A stretch of DNA of 64,000 bases from Emticicia sp040253585 (GTDB lineage Bacteria > Bacteroidota > Bacteroidia > Cytophagales > Spirosomataceae): NCBI RefSeq assembly GCF_040253585.1, contig NZ_JBELAU010000017.1, positions 33,418 through 97,417 of the forward strand. Direction: 5' to 3'. Shown here in pieces: positions 1-10,400 of the stretch. The notes beneath the pieces are model-generated. The model ran no database searches, had not been told where the DNA came from, and worked only from the letters and a program-made list of their open reading frames with translations. How positions within the stretch are numbered: position 1 is the first letter of the stretch; each line of letters starts with the position of its first letter. The translations under genes were made by a program, and so were the position numbers.

Positions 1-214
1 TGCTCGAATTGCTACTCCTCGTAGAGCAACGCCACGCACGAAAGTTCCTGCGGGAAGTGTGGGTATTGCGGGAAATCAAACAGGAATTTATCCTTCAGAA
101 AGCCCTGGAGGCTGGCAACTAATCGGCCGAACGGAATTACAACTTTATACACCTAATGCCACTGAAATCACTCTCCTAAAAGCGGGTGATTTAGTAAAAT
201 TTATTGCCTTGTGA
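1..214 (+). CDS. pxpB: 5-oxoprolinase subunit PxpB (KipI family), C-terminal fragment cut by the window edge
   Basis: The reading frame is open from base 2 and gives about 70 C-terminal residues before TGA at 212-214. It contains the PxpB/KipI signature: a PR-RATPR-KVPAGSVGIAG segment followed by Q-TGIYP-x5-PGGW-x-LIGRT. PxpB is one of three subunits (PxpA, PxpB, PxpC) of the ATP-dependent bacterial 5-oxoprolinase, a cytoplasmic enzyme that opens 5-oxoproline to glutamate. Its partner genes pxpC and pxpA are normally adjacent but here start only at 13249, beyond a 13 kb polysaccharide-utilisation segment. The gene start lies outside the window. The family call is firm because the signature is long and distinctive. 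Confidence 0.9.
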   Translation, partial: ARIATPRRATPRTKVPAGSVGIAGNQTGIYPSESPGGWQLIGRTELQLYTPNATEITLLKAGDLVKFIAL

Positions 215-276
215 TTGGAAAACTGGTATATAAAATTGACTAATAACAAGTAACAAATAACCAGTTTGCCAATCAC
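211..276. terminator. Inverted repeat between convergent pxpB and DUF1080 gene
   Basis: Arms of 17 bases at 211-227 and 260-276 are reverse complements with one mismatch, separated by a 32-base AT-rich loop. The left arm overlaps the pxpB stop codon and the right arm ends 7 bases before the stop of the DUF1080 gene. The position between convergent genes suggests a bidirectional terminator, although there is no U-tract. The loop carries TAACAAGTAACAAATAACCAG-like heptad units, related to those at 44672-44702. It could instead mark an old insertion boundary. Confidence 0.5.
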
Positions 277-282
277 AAATAA

Positions 283-954
283 CTACTTTAGCGGCGTTAA
301 ATCTACTTTTCTGAACTCTACTTCTGCACCTTCGGCTTGGAGAGCGATTTGTCCCTTTTGGGCAGTTGCACCAAAACCATCATTGACCATATCGCCATTT
401 ACCCAAACTTTAATTTTATCGCCTCGGCATTCGATTGTCATTTTATTCCATTCACCGAGTGGTTTTTCTGAGTTATCGGTCAGATTTTTAACTCTTCGCT
501 CTTTACCTTCGGTTATTCCCCAACTTTCTTTTGGTCCACGTCGTGCTTCCATGTTTTCTACCTTAATATCTTCTACGATACACCAAAAATCTCCTGCATT
601 TTCGTGCATCATTTGTACTTCGATAGATTTCGGAAACATTCCATACAATGAGCGAGGCGTTGAAGCATGTACCAAAACACCACAATTACCCGGTTTTCCT
701 GCAAAACGATATTCTAATTCAAGACGATAGTTTTCGTACTTATCTTTGGTCAATAGATGGCCTTCGGGAGTTCCCATACTCACCAAATTTCCGTCTCTGA
801 TGATAAACGATTTTCTGAGATTTGGGTCTTTGTCGGTGGCAGGCACATCGCTATACCAATTATTAAGGTCTTTGCCGTTGTATAAATGGATAGTTTGGGC
901 AAAGGTTTTCTCTAAGCTAAAAATGCTTAGAACAAGTACAACAAGATATTTCAT
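283..954 (-). CDS. Secreted DUF1080 (3-keto-disaccharide hydrolase family) protein
   Basis: The 223-residue product has a signal peptide (residues 1-19, cleavage near TFA|Q) and then one DUF1080 domain. Its start is typical of the family, with LYNGKDLNNWY at about residues 24-34 and a central SIEVQMM strand. The fold is a concanavalin-like jelly roll. Some family members act on 3-keto-glycosides, and many are encoded next to sugar isomerase/epimerase-like proteins, as here. The gene is the last of the minus-strand PUL, 21 bases downstream of a heparinase-type lyase gene. No sugar dehydrogenase that would make a 3-keto substrate is encoded in the locus, so the reaction is inferred from the family only. 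Confidence 0.8.
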   Translation of the reverse strand: MKYLVVLVLSIFSLEKTFAQTIHLYNGKDLNNWYSDVPATDKDPNLRKSFIIRDGNLVSMGTPEGHLLTKDKYENYRLELEYRFAGKPGNCGVLVHASTPRSLYGMFPKSIEVQMMHENAGDFWCIVEDIKVENMEARRGPKESWGITEGKERRVKNLTDNSEKPLGEWNKMTIECRGDKIKVWVNGDMVNDGFGATAQKGQIALQAEGAEVEFRKVDLTPLK

Positions 955-975
955 TTCGGATTGAGGGTTTCTGAT

Positions 976-2892
976 TTAATTAAGACCCAAAGTAAATGAA
1001 TTTTTTGATTTTTGTGCCAAATTTTTGCAGTTCAAAATAATTCGTTGAACAGGCAGATTATCCCACTTGGTTTTGAAACTTACATATTCCATGCCTTCGG
1101 TTGAAGGTAAATCGGTCGAAACTTCCCAGACTTTTGGGTCATATTGTAGATTTATGAATTGCCCTTTTGGTGTTTTGAGCGTAATTTTGCCCGCTACCGA
1201 GTTATCAATCGTGCATATTGTCATAAAAACTTGTTTCAGCGAAGTGGGTTTTTGACTCAACGAATAATCATCGGTTAGTTCAACGGTATTTTTTACTCTA
1301 TTCAATTTCACAGTTCTATTCCAAGATACAATTCCTGCATTTTTATCATAAGCATTTGCTATATCGAGATTGAGTGTAGCTTCTTTCTCCGAAATGGTAC
1401 TTTTTACATTAATTGCTTCAAACTCTCGGCCTGCTTTTTGTCCTAAACCATTGATTATAGGCAAATTATGGTACTGTGACTGCGTAAACCACAATTCGTA
1501 GCGTTGGGCTGAAAAAGTACGAGCCGTGTAATTTCCACGTCCTGCATCAATAATCACAGGTTCACCATTAGCGTATAACATAAAATCACCCACGTCGTTG
1601 TGGTTGTGACTTTCGGCGTTATGTCCACCATGAGTTGCCATGAAAAATCCATTACTGGCTCGTGCCGTAAGCACCTGAATATCACCAAACCAAGCATCAT
1701 TGACTGGCACATAAGGAGCCGATTCTTTTTGTACTTGCTTGATAGACAGATAGTTTTCTATTCGGCGTGGACGGTGATAACTTCCACCCATCGAAGCAGA
1801 AGTAAAGTTTTTGAATGCCCATTGTCCCATCTGAATCATTTTTTCATCATTCAAAGCTTTTCCGAAACGATACAGCATCAATCCATCAGGGCGAAGTTTT
1901 GGGTCGGCATCGGCAAAATTCACGAAATAATGCCCGTTAATATGCGTTTTATAGACATACGAAGCCATTTTTTTGATAAGTGGCTCATCATAAATACTGA
2001 TTTGATTTTTGGTAGCATTGCCCAATAATTCAAGACAATCAAACACGCTTGCACCTGCGGCAAACCAATAGCTTGGCCCTTCGTCGCAACCGCCATCTTC
2101 GCCCAAGCCGTTTAGATAAAGGTCAGTTCCGAGCATTGTTCCGTAAATCATTTCGGCACGACGTTTTTCGTCTTTTTCAAGCATTAAAGTAGCCGAAATC
2201 CAATTCGACATAATCCATGGATTCCAGTTATTAACTGGTTTTGTTTTGCTCATCCAACCGTAACTATCTGATTTTGTGAGCATTGGCTCAAAAATACGTT
2301 TGTTGGTTTCGTAGTAAATTCTTTTGCGTAGAAGCTTACTGATTTTATCTAATTTATCGCCCACAAAATAGTCGGCCATGCCCAAAACAGAAGCAGTTTC
2401 GGCCGAAAACAAATCTACAACAGGGTTTTCTACATCGGGTAAACCTCTGATGTGGGCAGGAACACCCCAATAACTTTCTTCGCAAATTGACCAAACTCCA
2501 TTCATAATTGCTTCAACGAATCGACCTTTATTTTCGACACTTTCGGCCAAAATCAAATCCGTGAGTGCGTTTCGTTTGCCATAAGATAATTTGCCGTGAC
2601 GCTCACGGTCGCCCGAACGCAAGTAGTCAAGCGAAGTAGTTGCTGAAATTGCCTCATACTTAAAGTCAATTAGTTTTTCGCCATTTTTTACGATTTCTTG
2701 CAAAACACTGTCAGGCACAGCTGCTTGCCATTCTTCAGGAGTTTTAGGATATGGGTGATATTCTTTGAGCGGAATCAACGTTTTTTTTACCTCATCGAGC
2801 GTATATTTTTTGGCAAAAATGTTCCGCTGGGTTACTTGTGCAAAAAGTATTGTGCTAAAAAGCAATGTTAAAAAGAAGAGTATTTTTTTCAT
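976..2892 (-). CDS. Heparinase II/III family polysaccharide lyase, secreted
   Basis: I start the gene at the ATG at 2892, giving 638 residues. The upstream ATG at 2928 would prepend 12 polar residues to a clean signal peptide (MKKILFFLTLLFSTILFAQ) and overlap the preceding gene. The N-terminal two thirds form the alpha/alpha-toroid typical of these lyases, with a conserved NNWNPWIMSNW segment. The C-terminal third carries the heparinase II/III beta-sandwich motif, ESHNHNDVGDFMLYANGEP followed by IDAGRGNY, which contains the conserved histidines. Such enzymes cleave uronic-acid polysaccharides by beta-elimination. The exact PL family and substrate cannot be told from sequence alone. It lies in the PUL with a second, unlike lyase and a GH88 enzyme that would process its unsaturated products. 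Confidence 0.85.
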   Translation of the reverse strand: MKKILFFLTLLFSTILFAQVTQRNIFAKKYTLDEVKKTLIPLKEYHPYPKTPEEWQAAVPDSVLQEIVKNGEKLIDFKYEAISATTSLDYLRSGDRERHGKLSYGKRNALTDLILAESVENKGRFVEAIMNGVWSICEESYWGVPAHIRGLPDVENPVVDLFSAETASVLGMADYFVGDKLDKISKLLRKRIYYETNKRIFEPMLTKSDSYGWMSKTKPVNNWNPWIMSNWISATLMLEKDEKRRAEMIYGTMLGTDLYLNGLGEDGGCDEGPSYWFAAGASVFDCLELLGNATKNQISIYDEPLIKKMASYVYKTHINGHYFVNFADADPKLRPDGLMLYRFGKALNDEKMIQMGQWAFKNFTSASMGGSYHRPRRIENYLSIKQVQKESAPYVPVNDAWFGDIQVLTARASNGFFMATHGGHNAESHNHNDVGDFMLYANGEPVIIDAGRGNYTARTFSAQRYELWFTQSQYHNLPIINGLGQKAGREFEAINVKSTISEKEATLNLDIANAYDKNAGIVSWNRTVKLNRVKNTVELTDDYSLSQKPTSLKQVFMTICTIDNSVAGKITLKTPKGQFINLQYDPKVWEVSTDLPSTEGMEYVSFKTKWDNLPVQRIILNCKNLAQKSKNSFTLGLN

Positions 2893-2914
2893 CTGATTGT
2901 TGAATAAAGAGTTG

Positions 2915-3742
2915 TTAATAACGGTCAATCATATCCAAAATACCACGCACATAGCCGACCGATTCGGCCAAACCACCTTCGGCATTTTCGGCATCTTTTT
3001 CGTATTCGATACTCATAACGCCTTGATAATTAACATCTTTGAGTGCTTTCATGAGTTTGGGAATATCAATTACACCACGCCCAATCTGAATAGATTCGCT
3101 TTTGGCAACCGTTCCATCAACATCTTTTAAGTGCATATCATACATTCGATGTCCATATTTTTTTATGGCCTCAAGCGGATTCATACCCAACCTAACTACG
3201 TGACCAATGTCAATACAAAGACCGATTCGTTTATCCAAATTCACAATTTTATCATAGACGGTAGCGGGCGTAGGATACACTTCATCTCCTGGTCCATGAT
3301 TATGAATGGCAAGTTTGATGTCGTTTTCTTTCACATATTTTTCAACCAATGGAAGTAAATCGTGATTAGGTACACCAATTATCATTTTCATACCTGCCGC
3401 TTTAGCGTAGCGAAAGGCATTTTGTACTTCGGCTTCATTTTTCATGTAAATTACTCCACCACCGTAGATATTCAATCCTGCTTCTTTAAATTTTGAGATA
3501 GTTGCTTGAATATCACTATCACTCGCATCAAGCGAAAGGTGAAAACTTTTTAGTGCTATATCTTTGATATTAAGGCGTTTACAAATATCTATGAGTTGGC
3601 TCACCGAATATTTTCGTAGCGTATAAGAAGCCAAGCCTATTGTAAGTTTAGGCGAGGCAGTCTTTTGCTGAAATGACAATGCAGGAACACTCAAGGCTGT
3701 TATTCCTAAGTGTTTCAAAAAAGTTTTTCTTGAATAAGTCAT
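2915..3742 (-). CDS. Sugar phosphate isomerase/epimerase-like TIM-barrel protein, exported
   Basis: The product has 275 residues with a Tat-like leader (SRKTFLKHLG followed by a hydrophobic stretch; the second arginine is replaced by lysine). It continues as a xylose-isomerase-like TIM barrel. Metal-site elements are visible: an IHNHGPGDE segment, CIDIGH, MYDMHLKDVDG and a C-terminal MSIEYEKD. Family members isomerise, epimerise or act on keto-sugars in the periplasm or cytoplasm; the specific reaction is unknown. It lies between the two lyases, 22 bases before the downstream one. Pairing with a DUF1080 protein is common in Bacteroidota and Planctomycetota. Confidence 0.8.
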   Translation of the reverse strand: MTYSRKTFLKHLGITALSVPALSFQQKTASPKLTIGLASYTLRKYSVSQLIDICKRLNIKDIALKSFHLSLDASDSDIQATISKFKEAGLNIYGGGVIYMKNEAEVQNAFRYAKAAGMKMIIGVPNHDLLPLVEKYVKENDIKLAIHNHGPGDEVYPTPATVYDKIVNLDKRIGLCIDIGHVVRLGMNPLEAIKKYGHRMYDMHLKDVDGTVAKSESIQIGRGVIDIPKLMKALKDVNYQGVMSIEYEKDAENAEGGLAESVGYVRGILDMIDRY

Positions 3743-3775
3743 CGTTAAAAAAGGTTAGGGTGAATAGATTTTTGA

Positions 3776-5650
3776 TTATTTCCAGTCTTTCAATGGAAGA
3801 ATTTTTGTCTTTGAATTTACTTTGTTTTCTTCGGGAATCAATAAAACATCGAGAGAAATGCTACTATTGGCCGGAATTTTAATTTCAAAACCTACCAAAG
3901 TTGTACCCGTATTCGGGGCATCATAATCATGCAAACCTTGGGTTGACCATGTTTTCAATGTAACATTACTCGGGCTACTCACTTTCAGTTGCAGTTTTTT
4001 GCCTTTTTGCGTGAGTTCGGCCGTTCCATCATTACTGATTTTTACCTCAGCGGGCGTGAGCATTGCCCAACGAACGGTCGTCTCATTTTCAGCGGCTGTT
4101 ATTTCATCTTTTACCAAAACATATTTTTTGTCGATAATGGCAACACCTCGATTGACAGATGTAGCTTTGCCTTTATAAACCCCACTAATATCGCTGACCG
4201 CACTCAAAAAATTAGGATTTTTAGAGGATTGATTGATACTCGCATACCCTTCAACTTTCTGAAATTCATTATCGAAAGCGAGTGTGCTGTGGGCTAAATT
4301 ATTGTAGCGAAACACCTGCCAACGCTCCGAATTTTGTGCCATTCCCCAAAGTTTTACGCCTTTTGATTCGAGCGATTCGTATTCTTGCATGCCAAAATCC
4401 ATCGACCAGCGTTCGCCGTTGGCATCCATCACAAACGAACCAACATCCATGTGTCCGTGATTGACTGAAGGAGAACCAGCCTTTAAACCCACATAAATGG
4501 CATCGGGTTTCGACCACGAAGTACGCATCATAGCCACAGGATTTTTGCCTTGCCCAACCCAAATCATTTCTTTTGGTTCGGTTACTTTTTCTAAACTTAT
4601 ATCCTTGCCCCAAATCATGGTAGCGGGCAAAAGCCTATCTCGGTGCATTGATTTATCTTTGCCTTGCAAATACTGTTTTTCGGTAAATAACAAGCTTGAA
4701 TTTTGGGTTTTATTAGCAAACCAAAACATTGCGGGGTTTAGTCCGCTGCCATTTCCTGCATCTGAATAATTAAAGTTTTTGCCCGAAGAACCTACCATAT
4801 TTTGCATGTAGCCAGCCGTTTTCAAAAATCCTGCCGTTGCTGATAAACCAAAATCTGTATTGAAAACTCGCTGGATTGCATCTAAAAACATCACATTGAA
4901 ACTTGTGCCGTAGCCCCAATAACTGTAACCTTCGGGATATGCTCCTTCGGGTTTGTAATCTTCCATCGGTAGCTTGATTGACTCAATGGCTCGGTCGATT
5001 ATTTGTTGGGCAAGCGTTGGGTTTTCTTCATAAATCGCCATAGCTCCGTAGGTCATTCCTGCATTACAAACCTGATTCCAATTGTGCGATGCTTTTAGCC
5101 AACTATTATACTTTTTATCAAGCGATGGCTCAATCCCTTTTTTTAGAATTGCTTCTTTAATGATGCCTTTTGAGGTAACAGATAAATCATCGTAAAGCCA
5201 ATCGTAGCCAATCGAAACGCCCATTGTCATTTCAGCTACATCTAAAAAATGACTCGGATTCCAATCGCTGAAATGTGAAACTTTTACGAGTTCGGCTTCC
5301 GCTCTTTCTAAATATTTTTTGTCTTTTGTGATTCGGTACGAGTATGACAGAAAAAATACTCTTCGCAGACACTCCCTCGATTTATCAAGCAATCGACGAC
5401 CAATTTGAATGCGTTCGAGCGTTGGTAACGGAATAATTTTATTGCTTTCATCAATGATGAGTTGATTCAAGCTTGCCCAAGTTGGGTCGGCTACTATATT
5501 TCTACTGATAGCATTTTCTTCACCTTTCAACAACAAAATGCGTGGGTGAGCGGGTACTTGGGTTGCTTCGTTGAGGTACTTCAACTGTGCACAAGTTTCG
5601 TTAGTAAAGAAACCCAACGCAAGAAAGAAGAATATAAATTTAGTTTTCAT
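3776..5650 (-). CDS. Second heparinase II/III family lyase, secreted
   Basis: The 624-residue product has a signal peptide ending near TCAQ at residue 22; there is no proper lipobox. The toroid region includes HFLDVAEMTMGVSIGYDWLY and HNWNQVCNAGMTYGAMAIY, then GAYPEGYSYWGYGTSFN, the region expected to carry catalytic tyrosine and histidine. The C-terminal sandwich has SVNHGHMDVGSFVMDANGE followed by WSMDFG. It differs clearly from the lyase at 976-2892, so the pair probably cleaves different linkages or acts in sequence (endo then exo; inference). It is separated from susD by a terminator-like hairpin and so is likely expressed at a lower level than susCD. Confidence 0.85.
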   Translation of the reverse strand: MKTKFIFFFLALGFFTNETCAQLKYLNEATQVPAHPRILLLKGEENAISRNIVADPTWASLNQLIIDESNKIIPLPTLERIQIGRRLLDKSRECLRRVFFLSYSYRITKDKKYLERAEAELVKVSHFSDWNPSHFLDVAEMTMGVSIGYDWLYDDLSVTSKGIIKEAILKKGIEPSLDKKYNSWLKASHNWNQVCNAGMTYGAMAIYEENPTLAQQIIDRAIESIKLPMEDYKPEGAYPEGYSYWGYGTSFNVMFLDAIQRVFNTDFGLSATAGFLKTAGYMQNMVGSSGKNFNYSDAGNGSGLNPAMFWFANKTQNSSLLFTEKQYLQGKDKSMHRDRLLPATMIWGKDISLEKVTEPKEMIWVGQGKNPVAMMRTSWSKPDAIYVGLKAGSPSVNHGHMDVGSFVMDANGERWSMDFGMQEYESLESKGVKLWGMAQNSERWQVFRYNNLAHSTLAFDNEFQKVEGYASINQSSKNPNFLSAVSDISGVYKGKATSVNRGVAIIDKKYVLVKDEITAAENETTVRWAMLTPAEVKISNDGTAELTQKGKKLQLKVSSPSNVTLKTWSTQGLHDYDAPNTGTTLVGFEIKIPANSSISLDVLLIPEENKVNSKTKILPLKDWK

Positions 5651-5734
5651 TGATTAGAACTGGCAAAGGGTTGATAGCGAATCAATTACAGAAATGTACT
5701 ACTTTATTTACCTAAACTTTAAAAGTAAAGAAAA

Positions 5735-5762
5735 GCCCTTTCTGAAATGCTTCAGAAAGGGC
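5735..5762 (-). terminator. Hairpin after susD, probable attenuating terminator
   Basis: A perfect 12-base-pair stem (5735-5746 with 5751-5762) and 4-base loop is followed on the minus strand by a U-rich run (TTTTCTTTACTTTT). It lies 17 bases beyond the susD stop and 85 bases before the next gene. Partial termination here would favour susCD over the downstream lyase genes. Confidence 0.8.
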
Positions 5763-5778
5763 AATTTAACTCAAAAAA

Positions 5779-7398
5779 TTACCAATTTGGATTTTGCTTG
5801 AGATTCGGATTCAACGAAATCTCATTCAATGGCAAAGGCCATAAATAATCTTTTGCGGGGTCGAATTTGCGGAAATTGGCGGCTGTAACTAAAATAAAAC
5901 CATCGGGGGTTACAACAGCTGGTGTTGAAGCTCCAAATTCAGTTTTAAAGAAGAAATTACCTAAAACTGGCTTTGGCAATTCAATTTCGGCAGTTTTCCA
6001 ACGCATCAAATCCCAGTAACGATGTCCTTCTTGAGCCAATTCTATGCGTCGTTCACGACGAATTTCTTCACGCAAATTTAAGCCATTTGTCGTTACAAAA
6101 GCATTAGTCAATTTAGCAATTTTACCTCTTGTACGCAGCAAATTAATAGATAAATCTAAGTCAGCATCGCTGATTGTTTCATTTAACTCATATTTTGCTT
6201 CAGCATACGTTAATAATACTTCGGCGTATCGAAGCACTGGGCGGTCGATTGAAGATGCTTGCGTATTCCAATCATCAATATTTGAGAATTTTCTGAAACA
6301 GAACCCTGTCTTTTGGAAAACTATATTGGCTATATCAAACACTTTTTTAGTAAAAATATAAGGGTCTCCAGCTTTCATCACAGTCTGACTTAATCTGTCA
6401 TCACGGTTGACAAATACATCAGTACTTTTCACTGGTGTTTTATAAAGTGGTGATTTTGAAGTCGGTAACCCATCGCTCATTAAATATGAATCTACCAAAC
6501 TTTTGGTTGGACTCTTATTACCATTTTCAATGGTTCCTCTATAGTAAGTATGCACCAAAACTCGGTCAGTTAGGCTAACACCGTATTGTTTGACGATGAT
6601 ATTCTCTTTGTTCTGTAATCCTTCGCCTTCATACTGAAAAAGATTAAAATAATTTGCAAAAAGGCTATGTTGTTTGCTATCAATCACTGCTTTGGCTGCT
6701 GCTACTGCCAATGTCAGGTGCGTTTTTGAGTCGCCATAATTATGAAATTTTGAGCGGGTACCTTCAAAAAGTGCCACACGAGCCTTAAATGCCAATGCAC
6801 CTGTGTTTGAAATACGTCCAAAATTAGCAGTTCCAAGTGCCGCCATCGTTGGCAATTTCGATGCAGCAAAATCAAGGTCTTGGTAAATTTGTGAAATAAT
6901 TTCTTCTCTCGGACTGGCTGGGGCAGTTAATTCTGGCGAATTATCGTCCAAAATTTTGAGAATCAATGGCACATTTCCATATCTCTGAACCAGATTATAA
7001 TAGCCCCAAGCTCTAAAAAAACGGGCTTCTGCCACGTATCTATCAATAACCGCCACACTGGTATTTTCAGCAGCACGAGGGGCCTTTTCGATGATATTGT
7101 TGGCCGCTCGAATCAGTATATAAGGATTACTATAATTTCCATCCGTGGCAGGTGCAAGGCGTGAACCATCGCTAATGCTATTAGCAGTCAATCCGATTGC
7201 ATCGTCAGACCAGACATCTTCATTATTAAATGCAGGAATAAATGTATATAGATAATTTGTTGCCGCGATCAAATCTGTTTCCGAACGCCAAAAGGTGGCA
7301 TCGCTGATTGATGTTTCGGGAAGGCGGTCAACTTCGCAAGCGGTCATGCCCAAAAATAGCAGACAAGTCGAAAGAATATATTTGAATTTAGATTTCAT
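5779..7398 (-). CDS. SusD/RagB family starch-binding-like outer membrane lipoprotein
   Basis: The 539-residue product begins with a lipoprotein signal (lipobox GMTAC, lipidated Cys about residue 21) and the typical early motif LPETSISDATFWRSETDL. The middle is helical and TPR-like. The C-terminal RagB/SusD motif includes LREEIRRERRIELAQEGHR followed by YWDLMRW and ends with DYLWPLPLNEISLNPNLKQN. SusD-like proteins form the lid on a SusC channel and bind glycans at the cell surface. The gene follows susC after 58 bases, as one transcript. This and its SusC partner define the segment as a polysaccharide utilisation locus. Confidence 0.95.
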   Translation of the reverse strand: MKSKFKYILSTCLLFLGMTACEVDRLPETSISDATFWRSETDLIAATNYLYTFIPAFNNEDVWSDDAIGLTANSISDGSRLAPATDGNYSNPYILIRAANNIIEKAPRAAENTSVAVIDRYVAEARFFRAWGYYNLVQRYGNVPLILKILDDNSPELTAPASPREEIISQIYQDLDFAASKLPTMAALGTANFGRISNTGALAFKARVALFEGTRSKFHNYGDSKTHLTLAVAAAKAVIDSKQHSLFANYFNLFQYEGEGLQNKENIIVKQYGVSLTDRVLVHTYYRGTIENGNKSPTKSLVDSYLMSDGLPTSKSPLYKTPVKSTDVFVNRDDRLSQTVMKAGDPYIFTKKVFDIANIVFQKTGFCFRKFSNIDDWNTQASSIDRPVLRYAEVLLTYAEAKYELNETISDADLDLSINLLRTRGKIAKLTNAFVTTNGLNLREEIRRERRIELAQEGHRYWDLMRWKTAEIELPKPVLGNFFFKTEFGASTPAVVTPDGFILVTAANFRKFDPAKDYLWPLPLNEISLNPNLKQNPNW

Positions 7399-7456
7399 AA
7401 GAAAAATATTTTAATTGGTTAATCGTTGATTATCAGATTTTTATATCTTTTATAAC

Positions 7457-10400
7457 TTAAAAATTTAAGTTAATACCTGCCGAAGCAGTAGCAAAAAATG
7501 GATAATCATTTTCGATATTGTCTCTTTGTTCTGGGTCAAAATACCCTTTAAATTGTCCTAACTTCGAGAAAGTAAGAATATCTTGTGCCGAGAAAAAGAT
7601 TCTGGCTCTCGAAATTTTCAATCTACTCGATACTTTTTCAGGAATTGTATAACCCACTTGTAGATTTTTCAAACGTGCATAGCGGCCATTCAAAAGCCAT
7701 TTGTCAGACACACGATAGTTGTGGTCGCCTCCTTGAAACGGACGTGGATATAAGGCATCAGGATTTTCAGGAGTCCAATAATCTCGGTGAATGCCCAGTG
7801 CTTGCTTCCATGTTACGATAAGCGGAGCAATTGTTTGAGTTTCTGGTCTGAACGAACGCTTACCAACTCCCTGAATAAATGCCGTAAAATCAAAACCTTT
7901 AAAGTTAAACCCAAGCGTTGTACCAAACACATAGCGAGGTTGAGTTGTGCCAAGATACACAAGGTCACCGAAGTCAGATGTATTTCCCTTTCCAACATTG
8001 ATTCTACCATCGCCATTGAGGTCTAAATATTTTACATCGCCTGCACCAGTTCGGTTATCTTGAAATGCCCACGCTTTTACTTCATCGGCTGTTGAAAAAT
8101 AACCGTCGGTTTTATAACCAAATATACTATTCAGTGGATAACCCTCTACGATGCCGTTAGTTCCGGCTCCAACGATGTTTCTTGCTGAAAAATTAATCAA
8201 CTCATTCTGGTTATCCGAAAGGTTGGCGGCAACAGTATAAGAAAAATCTTTACCGATTTGTCCTCTATAACGTGCTTCCAATTCCCAACCCCATGATTTT
8301 AGTTCACCGTTATTTTTTCGAGGTGTGCCAATACCAATCACCGCAGGTAAGTTTTGTGGAGTGAGCATATTACGGTTATATTTCACGTAATAGTCACCAT
8401 TGATTTGTAACCTGTTCTTTAGCAAGCCAATATCAAAACCAACGTTGGTTGTTTCGATGGTTTCCCATGAAAGCGATTGTGATGGAATAGAGCCTTGAAA
8501 AAGATAAGAAGCACGAGAATCTCCCAAAACTAAGGCAGAACCACGACTCAACTGACTGAGATAATCATAATTACCAAGGATACTTCCGCCTAAAGCACCA
8601 CCTAAGCGTCCCCAAGAAGCACGAAGTTTAAATTCAGAAAGAAAGTTTACATCTTTCATAAAGCCCTCACGGTGAACATTCCAACCCGCCGAAGCCGATG
8701 GGAAATATTTTACTCGTAAGCCCGGGGCAAGTTTTGAGTTGTCATCACGTCGGATAGTTGCTTCGAGGAGATATTTACCATCATAATTATAATTGAATCG
8801 ACTAAAAACCGACTGCGAAGCATTTGTTCCGATAAATTGGCTATTAGTTTTTGTTTTATCATCGCCCAAATTAAGCGTCGGCAAATCATTACTTACCAAG
8901 TTGGTTGCTCCTGCACTTACACTTTCCTGTCTAAAGTTTTCGTAGTTATAACCTACTAATACACCTAAATTATGCTTTTGAGCAATAGCAATATCATAAT
9001 TTGCTAATAATTGTAAGTTGGTATTATTAATTAATTCTTCAAAAATATTATAGCTATTAACCTGATTCACATAACTTAGTATTTTTCCTCGTCCCCAAAG
9101 TGGAACTGTTCGAGCAAAGTTTTTCCTATCTGAAAGACGGTACTGTGTACCTGCAACGGCAGTAAGCCTTAGGCCTTTTACGATATTATTTGCTCGCAAA
9201 GTTGCAGTTCCATCAAAAAAGTCTCTTTTCAATATATTATACCCACCCGATTCAAGGCGAGCATAAGCCGTTGCGGCCGAACCAGCCCCATTATATTGTC
9301 CATCAGGAGTAAAAAACGGTGTACGAGTACGCAAACGATAAAGTTCATAAATAACTCCCTGACCATTCAAACCACCCGAAACTGCATCTTGCTGGTCTTT
9401 TGTATATGACAAACGAGTATCAATTGAGAAGATTTTACTCAATTGAGCACCCATGTTGAGGCGAACATTATAACGTTTGTAATTATCGGGGCCAACTTTG
9501 AAGATTCCGTCTTTTCCATAATAACCACCTGATAACAAGAAATTTAGTTTATCATTTCCGCCCGACATACTCAAATTTTGAGTTGTCATCGAGGAGTATT
9601 TTTTCAAGATTTGGTCAGTCAGTGGTTCTTGATTATAAAACAAATAAGTAGTGGTATCGGCAGGGTTTACCACATAAGGCACACCATCTCTGATTCTTTG
9701 AAGGTCTAACTCAGTATATTCGGGGCCAGCTCCTGAATTTTTCTTGGCTAAATTAGAAAATTCGGCTTCTTCCAAAAGTGTCATTCGGCTTGGAATATTG
9801 ATCGACCAATCAGTACCTTGTTGAGCCAAATAATTAAATTTCACTTTACCCGCCTTCGCTTTTTTAGTAGTAATTAAAATTACACCACCCGCTGCCTGAG
9901 CTCCATAAATAGAAGCAGCGGCGGCATCTTTTAGTACACTAATGCTTTCTACATCGTTCGGATTCATTGTTTGAAGAGTGTTTCCCGGTACAGTTACCCC
10001 ATCAAGCACAACCAAAGGGTCGATATTTCCATTAGCCGATGATGCACCACGAATCTGAATACCAATACCTTCGCTCCCTGGTTGACCATTTGAGCGAGTG
10101 ACGATTAGTCCAGGGCTTGTACCTTGCAAAGCATTGGCCAAATTACTCGATGGACGATTTTCGATGGCCTTCGAGTCGATTGTAGAAACTGCACCCGTCA
10201 AATTAACTTTTTTCTGAGTGCCATAACCTACCACAACAACCTCTTCAAGTGATTTTGAGTCGGTAGCCATACTTACAATGATGTTTGTCTGATTTCCTAC
10301 TACAATTTCTTGTGTTTCATAGCCTAAAAAACTAAATACCAACACCGAGTTTTTATTAGGGACTTTTATAGAAAAATCTCCTTTGGCATCAGTAGTAGCT

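Noticed and set aside
266..730. 154-codon open frame opposite the DUF1080 gene
   Set aside because: It is an antisense shadow of a clearly coding gene and has no recognisable protein features.
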